DNA from: a virus
Strand: one strand, 5' to 3'
IMG/VR virus record: IMGVR_UViG_3300032093_012631
Coordinates: 1-24,013 of that record
DNA length: 24,013 bases
Part shown: in pieces, positions 20,611 to 24,013 of the stretch
Numbering within the stretch: the first letter of the stretch is position 1
Layout of the letters: every line of letters begins with the position of its first letter
Notes under the pieces: generated by a model
Databases searched by the model: none
Told to the model about the DNA's origin: nothing
What the model saw: the letters and a program-made list of their open reading frames with translations, nothing else
Program-made: the position numbers and the translations under genes

Positions 20611-22350
20611 TTATTTAACAGGCTTGAACTTTCCATTTGTTTGGATCTGAGGCGGTACACCATCAGGTGTTGTGATGTTACCAAATTTTCTTGCTTGCTT
20701 TTGAACTTCTCTGGGCCCCACGTCAGAGGTTGTGTTTACCCCTTTGACAACACGCCCTACACCGCCCTCTTCCGATAGTTTAGGCTGCTGGACTAGGAAG
20801 CCTTTTTCAATTTTGGGATTGATGTTATAGGGCATATCTTGAGGATCAGTGGACACCTGCCATCCCAAGTTTTTGGCTAAAAGTTGACTCAGCTTGGAAT
20901 ATAGTTTTTGTCGGCTGCTTCCTTGTGCGGTGAAAAATATTCCTTTGATGGGAACTGTTTTTTGTTGTTGAATAGCGTATTTGATCAATTGCTCAATGGC
21001 ACTGAAAACCCGGAATGCAGAACCTGTGCCACTGACATCCAAGCCATGTTCCTTGTGAGCAAATATGACTTCATATATGCCCCGTTTTTGTGGCTCGGGT
21101 CGATACATCAGCTCAAGTGTGTATTCATTATCATCAATCTGGAAGTCAAAAGTAATGTGGCTTTCTCCCTGCCCCACAACCTTCCACTTGCTTTGCGGTA
21201 GTTGATAGTCAAACGCCTCCAGTAAGCTCTTTTTGAAAATTGTGAAATAGTTGCGGGTTTGCAGTGCTTGGCCTCCAATTTCATTTGCAAGCCTCTGAGC
21301 CATAGCCCAATACAAACGATTTCTACTTCCTGGATCTCCAGAGAATGTCACATAGTCCCATTGGTGTGCCGTCAAATACCCACGTAAGATTCGGACTATT
21401 TTGCCCAAGAGCTGTACACCTTTTTCTCCAAACTCCATGGTTATGCCAATGCTGTCATCCACTGAAAAGGTGATGTTGTAACCGGTCCAATCGTCGGGTA
21501 TAGTGATGTTATGATGTTTGGCCACATACGGACCATAATCAAAAAAACTGCCATCAACTGGCTCTAATCCAATGTCTACCTCATGTCCAGCATACTCAAA
21601 TTTGGTTTGCACGATATTGTCGTCTTTGTTCCACATCCATCGAACATGCTCTGGTTCTCCGCGAAACACTTCCCCCAATTGGCTCTCATCACAGTCCTGC
21701 ATGTTCAAGAACCAGTTGGCTTGTGCCTTGTCATGTGGAGTAGCAGTTTTTCTTGATTTCAGTTTTTTGGCTTTGGCGCAGGTGACATCTCCGCCATAAT
21801 GGCGTGTGATTTTGGCTTTTAAGGTTCCGGGCGCACCTTTGGTTGTGGTGCGAGTGGTGCTTTCATTGGTGGCCCCGGCTGTGGTGAAAAATACGCCGCC
21901 CATGGGCAAAGTTTGGCCTTGAGGAATGAGACTGTTGTTCAGTCGCTTGATCCACTGGGGCGTGATGTGGCGTCGCCGCACTCCGCCGGAGAAAAACAAA
22001 TGCGTTTCAACCGGAGCGTCACCCTCTGTTTCCATCACTGCATACATGCGGTTACGGCCCTCGTGACCCACAACCCGGGCAGGCATTTCGAGGTCACCAG
22101 TTTCCCACTCTGGCGGCACAGAGATCACCAACCAAGGAGAGGCAATACTTCCGCCCTGTTCTAGATGCTTTTGGATATAGTCCGCACTCTGCGCCTGTTC
22201 ACGTGGGAGACTGTGAGCCAAACGTAGGAAAACACTGGGCCGCATCTCTACACGCAAGCCGAGATAGTCTACGTTTTGGTTGTCAGGAACTTCCCCTAGC
22301 CCTTTGACGTTGTCAATTTTCACTGCTTCAAAAAGATCTATCAATCTCAT
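20611..22350 (-). CDS. large phage protein with N-terminal HEGRNR domain and two copies of a GNAT-like repeat domain
   Basis: 579 aa. Residues 1-8 (MRLIDLFE) are a leader type seen on many marine-phage proteins. About 28-150 form a domain with LGLRVEMRPSVFLRLA and VVGHEGRNRMYAV; the latter resembles the GxxR motif of ParB-like domains. About 180-220 contain HYGGDVTCAKAKKLKSRK and KAQANWFLNMQ. Two repeat-domain copies follow, about 246-360 (…FSGDPGSRNRLYWAMAQRLANEIGG) and 376-497 (…SGTGSAFRVF…FTAQGSSRQKLYSKLSQLLAKNLGW). The pattern G-x-G-x-A, then SRxKLYxxL…LGW, recalls an N-acetyltransferase fold, but this is inference. ATG 22350 overlaps the previous stop (ATGA). The C-terminal 80 residues are Gly/Gln-rich and disordered. 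Function unknown; possibly virion-internal. Confidence 0.72.
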   Translation of the reverse strand: MRLIDLFEAVKIDNVKGLGEVPDNQNVDYLGLRVEMRPSVFLRLAHSLPREQAQSADYIQKHLEQGGSIASPWLVISVPPEWETGDLEMPARVVGHEGRNRMYAVMETEGDAPVETHLFFSGGVRRRHITPQWIKRLNNSLIPQGQTLPMGGVFFTTAGATNESTTRTTTKGAPGTLKAKITRHYGGDVTCAKAKKLKSRKTATPHDKAQANWFLNMQDCDESQLGEVFRGEPEHVRWMWNKDDNIVQTKFEYAGHEVDIGLEPVDGSFFDYGPYVAKHHNITIPDDWTGYNITFSVDDSIGITMEFGEKGVQLLGKIVRILRGYLTAHQWDYVTFSGDPGSRNRLYWAMAQRLANEIGGQALQTRNYFTIFKKSLLEAFDYQLPQSKWKVVGQGESHITFDFQIDDNEYTLELMYRPEPQKRGIYEVIFAHKEHGLDVSGTGSAFRVFSAIEQLIKYAIQQQKTVPIKGIFFTAQGSSRQKLYSKLSQLLAKNLGWQVSTDPQDMPYNINPKIEKGFLVQQPKLSEEGGVGRVVKGVNTTSDVGPREVQKQARKFGNITTPDGVPPQIQTNGKFKPVK

Positions 22351-24013
22351 CCGTACACCATACTGTCTATTCTTCGATATTTGATGTTGAAACTGTTCAT
22401 CAACAACTCAACTTCACGTAGGCACTCATTTCTGCCGCCGCCGACTATATAACTTCCACTGAAACGCTTGAGTTGGGCTACACTGGTCCAGTTCACTGTG
22501 ATACCATCACTCAGCATCCAGCGTTCAAATTCTGGACCAATGAACTGTTCGAAATTCAAAGCATAGTCATCACTGAGTTCTCCACCAAACAACTCTCTGC
22601 TGTCATTTACTTTGTTTTGATACATCAAGCGGATGGTTTTGATGATTGTTCGGTCACTTATGCCTTGGTCCATCCAACTTCTGAAATATCCATACCCCTT
22701 ATCTACAATTTGAAATCTGCTCCAGTCGATTGGATGAGGATTTTCTTCAGGATCTACTTCATCGCCTCTTATAGTATCCTCCCAGTAGATTATGATGTCT
22801 TGAACTGTGTCTCCGGTCATGCCTTGATCTTCAGCATTTACAAACATCAAAACTGGTCCAGTTTGATTGTTAACAAATTTAATAATTTGTTCAAAAACTG
22901 GATTTTCATCACCGTCATACATACCGCTGTATTCTGGTTGCACATCCACCACAATGACGCTGGTGCCTCTACCTTCATCCAGAGATTGTTTTTGGTATGC
23001 AGGATTGTAGAGCCGGAAGTAGCTAGCAGGATCATCCGGATACTTGATTACTTCTCTTCTCCAACCCAGCGTATCTGCTAACTTTTGGCTCAGCACATTG
23101 TAGAGTTTCTGCCTGCTGGGCTCACTGGCCCCAAATCTCAAAAGTGCAACAGGTTTGTGTTGGATAAACATGCTCACTGCTCGAGCCACACCCCAAAATA
23201 CTTTTGTTGCGTTGCCAGCACCTGTGATGCTCATTCTGCCCTCAGGGTCTTTGAACTTTAGATCATAAGTGTCTCTGCCAACTTCTGTGAACTGACACAG
23301 GTATTTTCGTTTTCCAACAGTGAACTGGTAAATGGTTTTGTCTGTTACATCTGATACCATCTCTGGAGGTGTTACTCCTTCGGGCACGCGGTTCAAGTCA
23401 AACAACTCCATCAAGCTGTGTGTTTCAGTAGCTCTCGCTTTCTCTTCTCGGGTCACAGCCCACTGTACATAGTCTTCCTCATGTTTTTTTCCAGAATGCC
23501 ATCCCAAATGCTGGGCCAAGCGGTTGCTGAATATATGATAGAGCTTGTGACGACTGGGCTCATTATCAAAAGATATAAAGACGATTGTTTTTACTATTGA
23601 ATTATTTTTCAAATAGTCATCTAAACCTTTGGCAACTGCCCAAAACACTTTGGTAGCATTTCCTGCGCCTGTTATGTCAGCAGCTCCGGTTGCATCACTA
23701 AATGTTACTTCCACCTCGTCGTCGTCTGGATGGAATGCAAGATCATATTTTTTATTATCGATTGCAAACTTGTAAACGGTCATGTCTGGACTGTTGGATA
23801 TCAACTTGGGCCCTAACACTCCTTCGGGCACTCGGTTCAAATCAAACAACTCCATCAGTGTGGATTCTTTGACAGAAGTTTTCTCAATCTTGGATAACTT
23901 TTTGTAGTAGTCAAGATCCTCTCCTAAATGGTCCAGTGCTATTTCTCGTGCCACTTGAGGGTCTTTGGTGTGTTCCATCTCCACTTGAATGCCACGCTTG
24001 AGCTGGGCCTCAA
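22347..24013 (-). CDS. large phage protein: DUF5661-like start, two repeat domains, isochorismatase-like C-terminus (5' end outside window)
   Basis: The frame is open to the right edge, reading GIQVEMEHTKDPQVAREIALDHL, so the true start is beyond 24013. The EHTxDPxxAxEIAxDHLxEDxxYY string is typical of a small phage domain (DUF5661-like). Numbering from the first in-window Met at 23984, two repeat domains follow: about 43-162 and 191-308. Both begin LMELFDLNRVPEGV and contain ITGAGNATKVFW and SRxKLYxxxSxxLAxxLGW. About 341-545 begin TSVIVVDVQPEY (Asp347) and contain VDKGYGYF (Lys429) and YIVGGGRNECLREVELLM (Cys521). That Asp-Lys-Cys order fits the isochorismatase-like cysteine-hydrolase fold. 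The gene overlaps the 579-aa gene by four bases. Roles are unknown; both proteins probably work together. Confidence 0.7.
   Translation of the reverse strand, partial: EAQLKRGIQVEMEHTKDPQVAREIALDHLGEDLDYYKKLSKIEKTSVKESTLMELFDLNRVPEGVLGPKLISNSPDMTVYKFAIDNKKYDLAFHPDDDEVEVTFSDATGAADITGAGNATKVFWAVAKGLDDYLKNNSIVKTIVFISFDNEPSRHKLYHIFSNRLAQHLGWHSGKKHEEDYVQWAVTREEKARATETHSLMELFDLNRVPEGVTPPEMVSDVTDKTIYQFTVGKRKYLCQFTEVGRDTYDLKFKDPEGRMSITGAGNATKVFWGVARAVSMFIQHKPVALLRFGASEPSRQKLYNVLSQKLADTLGWRREVIKYPDDPASYFRLYNPAYQKQSLDEGRGTSVIVVDVQPEYSGMYDGDENPVFEQIIKFVNNQTGPVLMFVNAEDQGMTGDTVQDIIIYWEDTIRGDEVDPEENPHPIDWSRFQIVDKGYGYFRSWMDQGISDRTIIKTIRLMYQNKVNDSRELFGGELSDDYALNFEQFIGPEFERWMLSDGITVNWTSVAQLKRFSGSYIVGGGRNECLREVELLMNSFNIKYRRIDSMVYG
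23374..23413. repeat. direct repeat, copy 1 (40 bp, 38 of 40 identical to copy 2)
   Basis: Encodes the MELFDLNRVPEGV start of the second repeat domain in the 22347-24013 gene. It matches 23818-23857 except for two bases. The copies are 444 bases apart, a whole number of codons (148), so recombination between them would delete or duplicate exactly one domain in frame. Confidence 0.9.
23818..23857. repeat. direct repeat, copy 2
   Basis: Partner of 23374-23413. The near-identity is confined to this segment; the rest of the two domains has diverged clearly at protein level. This suggests local gene conversion or strong constraint on this peptide. Confidence 0.9.

Noticed and set aside
22473-23081. 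Plus-strand open frame of 202 codons
   Set aside because: Antisense to the isochorismatase-like and second repeat domains; no start signal and no recognisable composition.

Overview
The window looks like part of a tailed, T4-like (myovirus-type) bacteriophage genome. Every gene I can support lies on the minus strand, packed with ATGA or few-base junctions. Replication proteins have T4-type architecture: a family B DNA polymerase with 3'-5' exonuclease, a gp45-like sliding clamp, a FEN/RNase H-type 5' nuclease and a DsbA-like double-strand DNA binding protein. The DNA is moderately AT-rich. I see no tRNA, rRNA, CRISPR array or insertion sequence.

Layout in the direction of transcription (right to left). 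(1) 24013-19609: two large proteins that share a domain in four copies, then a beta-propeller protein. (2) 19552-14238: a DsbA-like protein, a small membrane protein, DNA polymerase, a Pro/Lys-rich protein, two unknowns and the sliding clamp, closed by a strong intrinsic terminator at 14196-14225. (3) 14182-11222: a CYTH (triphosphate tunnel) protein, a PlcP-type metallophosphoesterase, an Agt-type GT4 glycosyltransferase, a small zinc-binding protein and a QueD-like protein. (4) 11045-7502: a GT-B glycosyltransferase, a DpdA/TGT-like transglycosylase and FolE. (5) 7500-3058: two small unknowns, a methyltransferase, a GT9-like protein, a GT34-like/FkbM fusion and a GT17-like glycosyltransferase. 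(6) 2951-1: QueE, three small unknowns and the 5' nuclease, which runs off the left edge.

Two systems stand out. The first is a 7-deazaguanine route (FolE, QueD-like, QueE, DpdA) of the kind phages use to replace guanine in their DNA. QueC is not in the window. Five sugar-transfer or methyl-transfer genes lie inside this route, and the glycosyltransferase next to dpdA carries motifs resembling the family that mannosylates queuosine in tRNA. Glycosylation of the modified DNA base is therefore a testable idea. A virion or surface glycan is the main alternative.

The second is a CYTH-PlcP-Agt cassette. In phosphate-starved marine bacteria, PlcP (phospholipase C) and Agt replace phospholipids by glycolipids and release phosphate. 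Finding the pair in a phage replication region suggests virus-driven lipid remodelling or phosphate scavenging. This points to a Gram-negative, probably phosphate-limited aquatic host, but the host cannot be fixed from the sequence.

Four sigma70-like promoter candidates (near 3000, 11110, 16245 and 19612) precede genes or operon segments. Three of them overlap upstream codons that would otherwise look like start sites.
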